From: Thermoplasmata archaeon
Lineage (GTDB): Archaea; Thermoplasmatota; Thermoplasmata; Thermoplasmatales; Thermoplasmataceae
Direction of reading: 5' to 3'
Length of the DNA stretch: 36,822 nucleotides
Assembly (NCBI GenBank): GCA_021826925.1
Contig: JAKAYB010000003.1
Span: 1-36,822, forward strand
The translations under genes and the position numbers were made by a program. Positions 7,587 to 14,262 of this stretch are shown here, one piece after another. Numbering within the stretch: the first letter of the stretch is position 1; every line of letters begins with the position of its first letter. A model generated the notes under the pieces. It had not been told where the DNA came from and ran no database searches. It saw nothing but the letters and a program-made list of their open reading frames with translations.

Positions 7587-9103
7587 TACCCCTGAGAGCG
7601 ATACAGCTGCTTCAGATGATGGAGGAGAGCCTTCTCAAGAGTATCAGGGAGACTTTCATCTTTTACGGCAGGACTTATACGTCTGGCGATATTGTGGGAA
7701 TGTACAGGTCTGTTGCAGGATACCTCACTGAACTTGGTATCGGCAACGGGGATGTGGTTGCTATTGATCTTCTTAATCGGCCGGAACTGATTATAATCAT
7801 CATGGGATCGTGGATGGCTGGTGCCACGGTTACTCCCATAAACGTTCATCTAAAGGAACAGGAGATCTCCTACCAAATTGCGGATTCAGGGGCAAAAATA
7901 GTCTTCGGGGAATTATCCTACAGGGAAAAGATCGAAAATGCCATTGAAAGGACAGGAGTGAGAGTTGAAAAGGTAATTTTGGACTTTGATAAGGGTGATT
8001 TATCAGGAGACCTCTACAGAAAGGTCTTTCATGGGAAGGCGAATTTTACTGCTTCCCCAGACAATCCTGATGATCTTTTTATTATATACACCTCAGGTAC
8101 CACGGGAAAACCAAAGGGCGCAGTTCTCACAGCGCAGAATGTTTACAGAGAAGCCATTCAACTTCAACACGCCGTTGGTCTAGAAGACAGCGATAGGATC
8201 ATAATTATCCTGCCTCTTTTTCATGTGAACAATCTCATGTTCAGCATTGCCTCCATCCTTAAGGGAGGATCCCTTGTTATTCTCAGGAAATTTGATCCTG
8301 AGGAGTTCTTTGAGTCTGTGAAGAAATACGAGCCTACCATTTTTTCGGGCGTACCCACAATTTACAAGATACTCTTAGACTCAGCAAACGAGGGTCATAT
8401 AGCAAGCCTTTCTTCACTCAGGATTGGAATTTGCGGTGCTGCCCCCATGCCAGTGAAATGGTTTGAAGACTTTGAGAAGGCATATGGGATAAAGATAATC
8501 GAGGGATACGGGATGACTGAAGGCACGGTAGCCTCAACAATAAACCCAAGGTTCGGGACAAGAAAAATAGGATCTATAGGTATACCACTGCCCGGACAGG
8601 ATGTCAGAATTTTTTCAGAGAACGATGAGGATCTGCCGCCTGGTCAGATTGGGGAAATTGTGATCAGAGGGCCAAACGTCATGAAAGGGTATCTCAACAG
8701 GAAACATGAAACTGAAGGAACTCTCAGAAATGGTTGGCTTCACACTGGTGATCTTGGATACATGGACAACGATGGTTATTTTTACATTGTTGACCGGAAG
8801 AAGGATATGATTATAAGGGGAGGAGAAAACGTGTACCCAAAGGAGGTTGAGAACGTAATCAGTACAATGCCTGGAGTCTCAGAGGTGGCAGTAGTCGGAA
8901 AAAAAGACGAGAAATATGGCGAGGAAGTTGTTGCCTTTATTGTTAGGAAGGATGCGCAAATGAGCGATACACAGGTAATTGATTTCTGCAAATCAAATCT
9001 TGCATGGTACAAATGCCCGAAGGAGATTTTTTTCATTGATGCACTACCAAAGAACTCTGTCGGAAAGATCCAGAAAAATGAACTGAGGGATGCCTTAAAG
9101 TAG
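7583..9103 (+). CDS. Acyl-CoA synthetase (AMP-forming), copy 3
   Basis: ANL acyl-CoA ligase, 506 aa. Motifs: IIYTSGTTGKPKG (residues 167-179), EGYGMTEGTV, WLHTGD, IVDRKKDMIIRGGENVYPKE, and the C-terminal KNSVGKIQKNELRD with the catalytic Lys. This is the most canonical of the three ligases in the island and resembles long-chain fatty acid CoA ligases. GTG at 7583 overlaps the DUF35 stop (GTGA), so it is translationally coupled; ATG at 7616 is an alternative start that would remove 11 residues. It is the last gene of the five-gene operon. A 6-bp hairpin (GTTCTC/GAGAAC, 9103-9121) begins at its stop codon. Confidence 0.9.
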   Translation: MIPLRAIQLLQMMEESLLKSIRETFIFYGRTYTSGDIVGMYRSVAGYLTELGIGNGDVVAIDLLNRPELIIIIMGSWMAGATVTPINVHLKEQEISYQIADSGAKIVFGELSYREKIENAIERTGVRVEKVILDFDKGDLSGDLYRKVFHGKANFTASPDNPDDLFIIYTSGTTGKPKGAVLTAQNVYREAIQLQHAVGLEDSDRIIIILPLFHVNNLMFSIASILKGGSLVILRKFDPEEFFESVKKYEPTIFSGVPTIYKILLDSANEGHIASLSSLRIGICGAAPMPVKWFEDFEKAYGIKIIEGYGMTEGTVASTINPRFGTRKIGSIGIPLPGQDVRIFSENDEDLPPGQIGEIVIRGPNVMKGYLNRKHETEGTLRNGWLHTGDLGYMDNDGYFYIVDRKKDMIIRGGENVYPKEVENVISTMPGVSEVAVVGKKDEKYGEEVVAFIVRKDAQMSDTQVIDFCKSNLAWYKCPKEIFFIDALPKNSVGKIQKNELRDALK

Positions 9104-9121
9104 TTCTCTACATCTGAGAAC
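9103..9121 (+). terminator. Hairpin at the end of the acyl-CoA operon
   Basis: GTTCTC and GAGAAC form a perfect 6-bp stem with a 7-nt loop starting on the last base of the stop codon. No U-run follows at once; a T-rich stretch comes only near 9188-9202. It could be a 3'-end stabilising structure or a weak terminator. Confidence 0.25.
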
Positions 9122-9315
9122 GTTGCAATGCGTGCACCGGGCTTAGCCGGGATCAGCGTGATTGTGTGATATTGCCTCATCCTATCATTGTGTTGTTTGT
9201 TACCGTCTCTATATGTATAATAAACCGCAGAACCGATCGTTTCGGGAAACTAGCATTATGGCAAAAATGTTGTATATATTTTACAATTTACAGTATCCTG
9301 ATCTCTCTGCTTTTA

Positions 9316-9590
9316 CTACCACGATACCTTTTCAAGTGCATCAAGGATGTCCTTCTGCTCTCTTATCCTTTCCAGCTCTATGGTGTGTCGCATCATCCAC
9401 CAGGATCTCTGAGGCGGTGTCGATCATGAATCTGATTTCCATTGACATGCCCAGAAGCCTTTTCCTGTATGTTGCCTCGTATTCTTTTGAATCTGTGATC
9501 GCCGGCACTGGGAATTTCCCCCTGTATTCCTGCATCAGTGCATTTATGTTATTTCTGAATGTTTCGTATTCAGACTGTGTGATGACGAAA
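9316..9590 (-). pseudogene. Frameshifted gene of probable transposon origin
   Basis: Two overlapping frames together look like one protein. The first frame reads TFVITQSEYETFRNNINAL and later RKRLLGMSMEIRFMIDTASE, ending at TGA 9341. A +1 frame continues RSWWMMRHTIELERIREQKD, ILDALEKVSW, and ends at TAG 9316. The switch lies near 9388-9405. Both parts have coding-like composition, so I read it as one gene with a single-base indel. No ATG, GTG or TTG start lies before the divergent promoter; the first residues run into the TATA region. I do not recognise the family. The DUF2080 gene next door, divergent across a TATATATA stretch, suggests both come from one archaeal transposon. Confidence 0.4.
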
Positions 9591-9601
9591 GTATAATATA
9601 T

Positions 9602-9617
9602 ATTGAGTATATATATC
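9602..9617. promoter_or_regulatory. TATA-rich divergent promoter region
   Basis: ATTGAGTATATATATC lies directly before the GTG at 9621 and continues into AATATATATT on the other side. It could serve both the DUF2080 gene and the broken leftward gene. The distance to the GTG is short (4 nt), so the real rightward TATA may be the part near 9594-9604. Confidence 0.25.
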
Positions 9618-9620
9618 TTT

Positions 9621-9785
9621 GTGAAGAAGGTCAAAGTTGTTGAGGCCAATGAGATTACGGTTAAGAACATTCAAGCCTATATGGAAAGAGTTGTGACAAA
9701 ATTCGGATCAGGAGCAAAGGTGGACTGCCCCAAGGAATTCCTGGGAAAGAAAGCCTATCTTATAATTGAAAAGGATGATGAATGA
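9621..9785 (+). CDS. DUF2080 family transposon-encoded protein
   Basis: Short basic protein, 54 aa from GTG 9621 (a TTG at 9603 would add six hydrophobic residues and is less likely). It matches the DUF2080 'putative transposon-encoded protein' pattern seen in archaea: VVTKFGSGAKVDCPKEFLGK, then KAYLIIEKD. The ending 'GaKV..PKe.lGk.v.vii' resembles an AbrB/SpoVT-like swapped hairpin, but no function is established. It is usually found within or beside archaeal insertion sequences, here next to a frameshifted gene, so it is probably what remains of a transposon at the end of the acyl-CoA island. Confidence 0.6.
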   Translation: MKKVKVVEANEITVKNIQAYMERVVTKFGSGAKVDCPKEFLGKKAYLIIEKDDE

Positions 9786-9963
9786 CGACTTATGTCCAAA
9801 AGTCCCTTACTCTCTATTGTTATTTAAAAATGTAAATAAAATGAACAAAAACAAATAAAATTTTTTGTTGCATGCGAATACCCTAGAATACTGTGTCGGC
9901 GAACGACGATTAAAATAAAGCATTACAAATGTAAGTGTTTTTGTATACACACGTATAGAGAAC

Positions 9964-10035
9964 GGGCCCACCGGGATTCGAACCCGAATTATAGGCTCCG
10001 GAGGCCTATGTGATGATCCATTACACTATGGGCCC
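9964..10035 (-). tRNA. tRNA-Arg (CCG)
   Basis: The minus strand gives a 72-nt cloverleaf. Acceptor arms GGGCCCA and TGGGCCC pair fully. The anticodon stem TAGGC/GCCTA encloses the loop CTCCGGA, so the anticodon is CCG, reading CGG. The T arm is TCGGG, TTCGAAT, CCCGG. There is no intron and no encoded CCA. Its 5' base overlaps the stop codon of the adenosine-kinase gene by one base, so the two may share a transcript that is cut at the tRNA 5' end. Its 3' end faces the acyl-CoA island and is nearly repeated at 873-886. Confidence 0.97.
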
Positions 10036-10523
10036 TAACTCTTGTAGCCTATCTCTCTAAGTAGTTTTATTCTTTTGCCTCTCTGCAAGGCATCTTCTAT
10101 ACCAAGAGGGGAGTAACCATCGATTACTCCTAAAATTCCACATCCCCTTTCGAGCTCTGCAAGAATGACATCCACAGGGTTACTTGTTGCAGCAAAAATT
10201 CTTCCGACTTCCTGGCAATTCTTGATCGCGTTAAGAATACTGATAGGAAACGCATTTTTTAATATAATTAGGAAAGTATGTCCAGCTGATAATTTCTTAA
10301 GGTTCTCCAAAGCCACCTCTATTAAATGACGATCGTTGCCCTCAAACCTGAGGAGTCTTTCACCTGAAGCCTCCGAAAACGCCAGAGCGTACTTTGCTTG
10401 TGGTACATAAGTTTTGATTATTTCATTTAAGTCTTCAACCGTCTTTATGAAATGAGAATATCCGAGTATTATGTTGGAATCTTCTGGCACTTCCAAACTT
10501 ACCGTTTTTATTTTTGTTTCCAT
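10035..10523 (-). CDS. Archaeal adenosine-specific kinase family protein
   Basis: 162 aa, full length for the small PF04008 family (adenosine-specific kinase, known by structure from Pyrobaculum). Matching segments: HFIKTVEDLNE (residues 24-34), YALAFSEASGERLLRFEGND (46-65), AGHTFLIILKNAFPISILNA (80-99), GRIFAATSNPVDVILAELE (107-125), GCGILGVIDGYSPLGIE (128-144), and a closing LLREIGYK. The cellular role beyond nucleoside binding is not well known. The ATG at 10523 lies in a 72-bp gap divergent from elp3. Its TAG shares one base with the tRNA-Arg gene that follows. Confidence 0.85.
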   Translation of the reverse strand: METKIKTVSLEVPEDSNIILGYSHFIKTVEDLNEIIKTYVPQAKYALAFSEASGERLLRFEGNDRHLIEVALENLKKLSAGHTFLIILKNAFPISILNAIKNCQEVGRIFAATSNPVDVILAELERGCGILGVIDGYSPLGIEDALQRGKRIKLLREIGYKS

Positions 10524-10595
10524 ACTTCGATAATATAAAGATTAAGATTAAGTTTGCCTCTGAACAAAAGAATTGTACAAAATTAAATAACTGTT

Positions 10596-12164
10596 ATGTA
10601 TATCATTTTCGTGGAGTTTTACGAGCTCATTGCATCCGAGATAAACAGCTCGGAATTAACCGACAACAGCAGATTGCAGAAACGGAAACTGGAACTTTCG
10701 AGGAAATTAGGCCTTGATCACGTTCCAAGTAATTCCGAGATACTTGCTTCTGGATTAGTTGAGAAAGATAAACGAGAAATTCTGAAAATCAAGCCCACTA
10801 GAACTATGTCCGGAGTTGCAGTAGTAGCCGCAATGACATCACCGGAGAGATGTCCACATGGCAAGTGTATTTTCTGTCCGGGCGGTGTAGACAATAATTC
10901 TCCGCAATCATATACTGGCTATGAACCATCTGCCTTACGCGGCAGAGCAAACAATTATGATCCTTATAACATAGTTTTTAATCGGTTAAAGCAACTGGAA
11001 ACTATTGGCCATGATACAAGCAAGGTCGATCTTATCGTAATGGGTGGCACTTTCACTGCACGAGATAATGATTACCAAACTATGTTTGTTAAAGGTTCCA
11101 TGGATGCTATGAATAAATTCATTTCACCGAGTCTTGAGTATTCTATAGCGAATAATGAAACGGCCTCCAGAAGATGTATCGGGCTTACAGTGGAAACAAA
11201 ACCTGATTGGTTTTTTGAAAGAGAGATTGATTTTTCACTCTCTTACGGTACCACAAAGGTAGAGCTTGGAGTACAGATACTCAATGATAAGATACTTAGG
11301 CAGAATGGAAGAGGACATGGCATTCAGGAAATTATAAGATCTTCTGCCCTCTCCAGAGACGCAGGCCTTAAAATAGTCTATCATCTCATGCCAGGAATGT
11401 ATGGTTCCAGCATAGCAGAAGATAAAAAAAGCTTCGACCTGATGGTGTCCGATCCTGATTACAGGCCAGACATGCTTAAGATATACCCAACACTTGTGGT
11501 CAAAGGTACATCATTATACAGGCTGTGGAAACTCGGTAAATACACCCCACCAGATACAGAAGATGCTGTGGATCTTATCACATATTTCATGAAAAATATG
11601 CCACCATGGATACGCGTACAGAGGATGCAACGCGATATCCCCGTGAAATTTATAGAAGCAGGTGTAAAGCGAAGTGACCTAAGAAATCTCGTTATGGACA
11701 GATTGAGGGAAGAGGGAATAAAGACTTGGGAAATAAGGACCAGGGAGATAGGACACAGGAGATCCAGGGTAAAATCTATAGGGATAACCAGGCGTGATTA
11801 TAAGGCTTCAAATGGAAAGGAGGTATTTCTTTCTATTGAGGATGAGGAACATATTTATGGTTATCTTCGGTTAAGAATACCGAGCGAAAACTCACATAGA
11901 CAGGAGATCCGCGACGGTTCCATTGTAAGGGAAATTAAAGTACTTGGGGACGTTGTTCCAATCGGGTTTCATGAAGAGGAGCAGTGGCAACACCACGGCC
12001 TTGGAACTAACTTGATGAAAGAAGCGGAAAGGATTTCAAAAGAGGAATTTGATAGAAGGAGAATCTTAGTTATAAGCGGAATTGGAGCTCGTGAGTACTT
12101 CAGAAAACTCGGTTACGAGCGACTGGGACCATACATGGCGAAAGACGTGGCTGGATTGAAATAA
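10596..12164 (+). CDS. elp3: tRNA uridine-34 modification enzyme Elp3 (radical SAM + acetyltransferase)
   Basis: 522 aa, standard archaeal Elp3 length. It puts the carboxymethyl group on C5 of wobble uridine in tRNA using acetyl-CoA and S-adenosylmethionine. An N-terminal basic tRNA-binding part (1-70) leads to the [4Fe-4S] motif CPHGKCIFCPGG with Cys86, Cys91 and Cys94 (the Elp3-type CxxxxCxxC), then the radical SAM barrel (MGGTFTARDNDYQ, GLTVETKPDW, VELGVQ, YHLMPGMYG). The C-terminal GNAT domain (about 390-522) has HHGLGTNLMKEAERIS as acetyl-CoA loop and GAREYFRKLGYERLGPYM. Elp3 acts alone in archaea, with no Elongator partners. It stands as a single gene here. Confidence 0.95.
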   Translation: MYIIFVEFYELIASEINSSELTDNSRLQKRKLELSRKLGLDHVPSNSEILASGLVEKDKREILKIKPTRTMSGVAVVAAMTSPERCPHGKCIFCPGGVDNNSPQSYTGYEPSALRGRANNYDPYNIVFNRLKQLETIGHDTSKVDLIVMGGTFTARDNDYQTMFVKGSMDAMNKFISPSLEYSIANNETASRRCIGLTVETKPDWFFEREIDFSLSYGTTKVELGVQILNDKILRQNGRGHGIQEIIRSSALSRDAGLKIVYHLMPGMYGSSIAEDKKSFDLMVSDPDYRPDMLKIYPTLVVKGTSLYRLWKLGKYTPPDTEDAVDLITYFMKNMPPWIRVQRMQRDIPVKFIEAGVKRSDLRNLVMDRLREEGIKTWEIRTREIGHRRSRVKSIGITRRDYKASNGKEVFLSIEDEEHIYGYLRLRIPSENSHRQEIRDGSIVREIKVLGDVVPIGFHEEEQWQHHGLGTNLMKEAERISKEEFDRRRILVISGIGAREYFRKLGYERLGPYMAKDVAGLK

Positions 12165-12370
12165 CTCTGCTCATTCTCTATCTAGTCATTCCTAAATTGT
12201 TAGATGGTCTAAAACCGTACGAGTCAGAAAGTAGTTATGAAAACGACGCCAGATGTTTCTTGCTTTCAGGCTTTCAAAATTCCGCAAATGCCGAACACTT
12301 GCTATCTTTTGTTTTATATTTTAGTGTCTGAACGTGCATAAATTTAGCCCTCAAAGAATGATTTACACAT

Positions 12371-12380
12371 TTTTAAATAT
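12371..12380 (+). promoter_or_regulatory. TATA box of the kdp operon
   Basis: TTTTAAATAT ends 26 nt before the kdpF ATG (12407), the right distance for an almost leaderless archaeal transcript. The preceding 12165-12370 is intergenic and shows no other feature I can name, including no riboswitch-like fold. Confidence 0.5.
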
Positions 12381-12387
12381 ACGTGTT

Positions 12388-12397
12388 GCATTAATGC
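12388..12397. promoter_or_regulatory. Palindrome at the expected kdp transcription start
   Basis: GCATTAATGC is a perfect 10-bp palindrome placed between the TATA box and the kdpF start. A repressor bound there would block the transcription start. As no KdpDE pair is present, an unknown one-component regulator could use it. Inference from position only. Confidence 0.35.
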
Positions 12398-12406
12398 GAG
12401 AAACCG

Positions 12407-12496
12407 ATGATTGTAGCATACCTCGCATTGGGCCTTATAGTATTTGGCCTTGTATTATACCTTATCTATGCAATAGTCGGAGCTGAGAAATTTTGA
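12407..12496 (+). CDS. kdpF: KdpF, small subunit of the K+-transporting ATPase
   Basis: A 29-residue single-helix protein, too short for common gene-finding limits: MIVAYLALGLIVFGLVLYL, then IYAIVGAEKF. One hydrophobic span (residues 2-24) and the closing polar ExF match bacterial KdpF (LL..YL.YALlrPErF). KdpF stabilises the KdpABC complex in the membrane. It directly precedes kdpA; its TGA overlaps the kdpA TTG start by 4 nt (TTGA, 12493-12496), so the two are coupled. Confidence 0.85.
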   Translation: MIVAYLALGLIVFGLVLYLIYAIVGAEKF

Positions 12497-14262
12497 CTAA
12501 TTTAGATGTAAGTGGTAATGGTTCTTTTTGGGGCATGTTTTTTCTCCAGAACCGATTGGTCTCTGGCGCCATAATAATCATAATTTACATATTGATAATG
12601 CTGATTTTTGCCTATCTGATTTCTGGCTACATAAGCAGCATATATCTTGACAGAAAGACTTCAGTTGACAGAATACTTAAGCCTATTCTACTTTTCGCTG
12701 AGAAATTATTTGGGGAAGATTCATCCAAAAAGATGAAGTTAAGAGAGTATTTCTTGACTCTAGTCTTATTCAACGCCTCTGCGGGTATTATAGCCTTCCT
12801 CTTTCTTTATTTTCAGAATAGAATCCCGTTTTTCGGCTCTTATTATCAATATAGCCCATCACTGGTGTTCAATACAGTGACTAGTTTTTTAACTAATACA
12901 AACCTGCAGAATTATTCGAATCCATTGCATCTTTCTTATTTCTCAACAACTTTCGTCCTCATGGGTCTGATGTTTCTTAGTGCGGGGACAGGTTTTGCTG
13001 CTTCGAAGGCATTTATTCATGGCATCAAGAATGACGACGGCTACCTTGGAAACTTCTATCACGATTTCTTAGTTGCTATAATATACCTTATTTTTCCCCT
13101 TACTCTCATCGTCACCATAATTCTACTTCCACTAGGGGTGCCTCAGACAATGCAGCCTTATGTTATAGTACATCCTATTCTTTCCAACTCTATTTTCAAG
13201 GTCCCACTTGGACCTGTATCCACATGGGAAGCGATAAAGAATATAGGCACAAATGGCGGAGGATTTTATGGGGCGAACGCGGCATCACCATTTGAAAACC
13301 CTAACTGGATATCAAACCTCGTTGAATTCGTAAGTTTCACGATCATTCCTCTTGGATCATTGATGTCTCTTCGTTACATATTTAACGACAAAAGATTCGT
13401 GAATATGTTAATAGGTGTATTGTTAGGTATATTCCTTTTCACCACATTCATGACATTCTTCGGTGAGTATGTTGGCATACCACAGTTATCCATGCTGGGG
13501 ATAATTTATAACGGAAACATGGTAGGCAAAGAGACTGCAATAGGTCTTTCCCAGAGCTCGATCTTTTCAACCGGAGCGGTATTCACTTCAACAGGTGCTG
13601 CGGCGACGCAGCTACTTACTTTCACGCCTGCAGGTATTCTGGGTGTACTTGGGAACCTTATTTTGAACGACCCACTTGGCGGTGTTGGCACGGGTGTTCT
13701 CAATATATTCATGTACGTCATATTTGCCATATTTATAACCGCGTTGATGGTAGGAAAGCTTCCTGAATTGATGAGTTTGAAAATTGGATCAAAGGAAATA
13801 AAGTACTCCACGTTATCGCTGGTTACCCATCCCCTTCTAATTCTCATACCATTTGGTATTACAATTTTCTTTCTCCCGCATATCCTTGCACCTTTTACTA
13901 ATCCAAGATCGGACATAATAACGGAGATATTCTATGAATTTGCTTCAGCGGCTTCCAACAACGGATCTGCAATGGGTGGATTCACCGTTAACCAACCATA
14001 TTTGAATTATGTTGAGGGTGTGATTATGTTACTTGGAAGGTATCTTTTGATGTTTTTCCAGCTTGCTGTTGCGCAATCATTTGCATATAAAATTCCAAAG
14101 GTACAGTTGGGTAGATCCATAGATACTGGATCCTTCACTTTTGGCCTTATGCTTTTTTCCACGATGATCCTTCTTGGAGTGCTTTCCTTCTTTCCAATAC
14201 TTGCCGTCGGACCATTTGAGGCTTGGGGACATTCTTTCGGCCTCTTCATCGGAGGCGTATAA
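12493..14262 (+). CDS. kdpA: KdpA, K+-binding and channel-like subunit
   Basis: 589 aa, close to bacterial KdpA (about 557) with a slightly longer C-terminus. It forms the high-affinity K+ selectivity filter of the Kdp P-type ATPase. Four filter repeats are visible: SFLTNTNLQ (131-139), IGTNGGGFYGANAASPFENP (251-270), FSTGAVFTSTGAAA, and SAASNNGSAMGG. There are about ten membrane helices. DPLGGVGTG (periplasmic/cytosolic loop) is also typical. TTG at 12493 overlaps the kdpF stop; no nearby ATG would keep the first helix. Acidophiles living with high proton motive force use Kdp to take up potassium when it is scarce and to build an inside-positive potential. Confidence 0.95.
   Translation: MTNLDVSGNGSFWGMFFLQNRLVSGAIIIIIYILIMLIFAYLISGYISSIYLDRKTSVDRILKPILLFAEKLFGEDSSKKMKLREYFLTLVLFNASAGIIAFLFLYFQNRIPFFGSYYQYSPSLVFNTVTSFLTNTNLQNYSNPLHLSYFSTTFVLMGLMFLSAGTGFAASKAFIHGIKNDDGYLGNFYHDFLVAIIYLIFPLTLIVTIILLPLGVPQTMQPYVIVHPILSNSIFKVPLGPVSTWEAIKNIGTNGGGFYGANAASPFENPNWISNLVEFVSFTIIPLGSLMSLRYIFNDKRFVNMLIGVLLGIFLFTTFMTFFGEYVGIPQLSMLGIIYNGNMVGKETAIGLSQSSIFSTGAVFTSTGAAATQLLTFTPAGILGVLGNLILNDPLGGVGTGVLNIFMYVIFAIFITALMVGKLPELMSLKIGSKEIKYSTLSLVTHPLLILIPFGITIFFLPHILAPFTNPRSDIITEIFYEFASAASNNGSAMGGFTVNQPYLNYVEGVIMLLGRYLLMFFQLAVAQSFAYKIPKVQLGRSIDTGSFTFGLMLFSTMILLGVLSFFPILAVGPFEAWGHSFGLFIGGV

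Noticed and set aside
9341-9670. 109-codon leftward frame as a complete gene with N-terminal membrane helix
   Set aside because: The first 30 residues are read from the antisense of the DUF2080 gene and the end is out of frame; the coding signal continues in another frame to 9316.
12165-12370. Possible riboswitch or small RNA before kdp
   Set aside because: I found no stable nested pairing or known motif, and the TATA box implies a nearly leaderless transcript starting later.
13506-13916. 136-codon leftward frame inside kdpA
   Set aside because: It is antisense to K+-filter motifs of KdpA; no start context or family.
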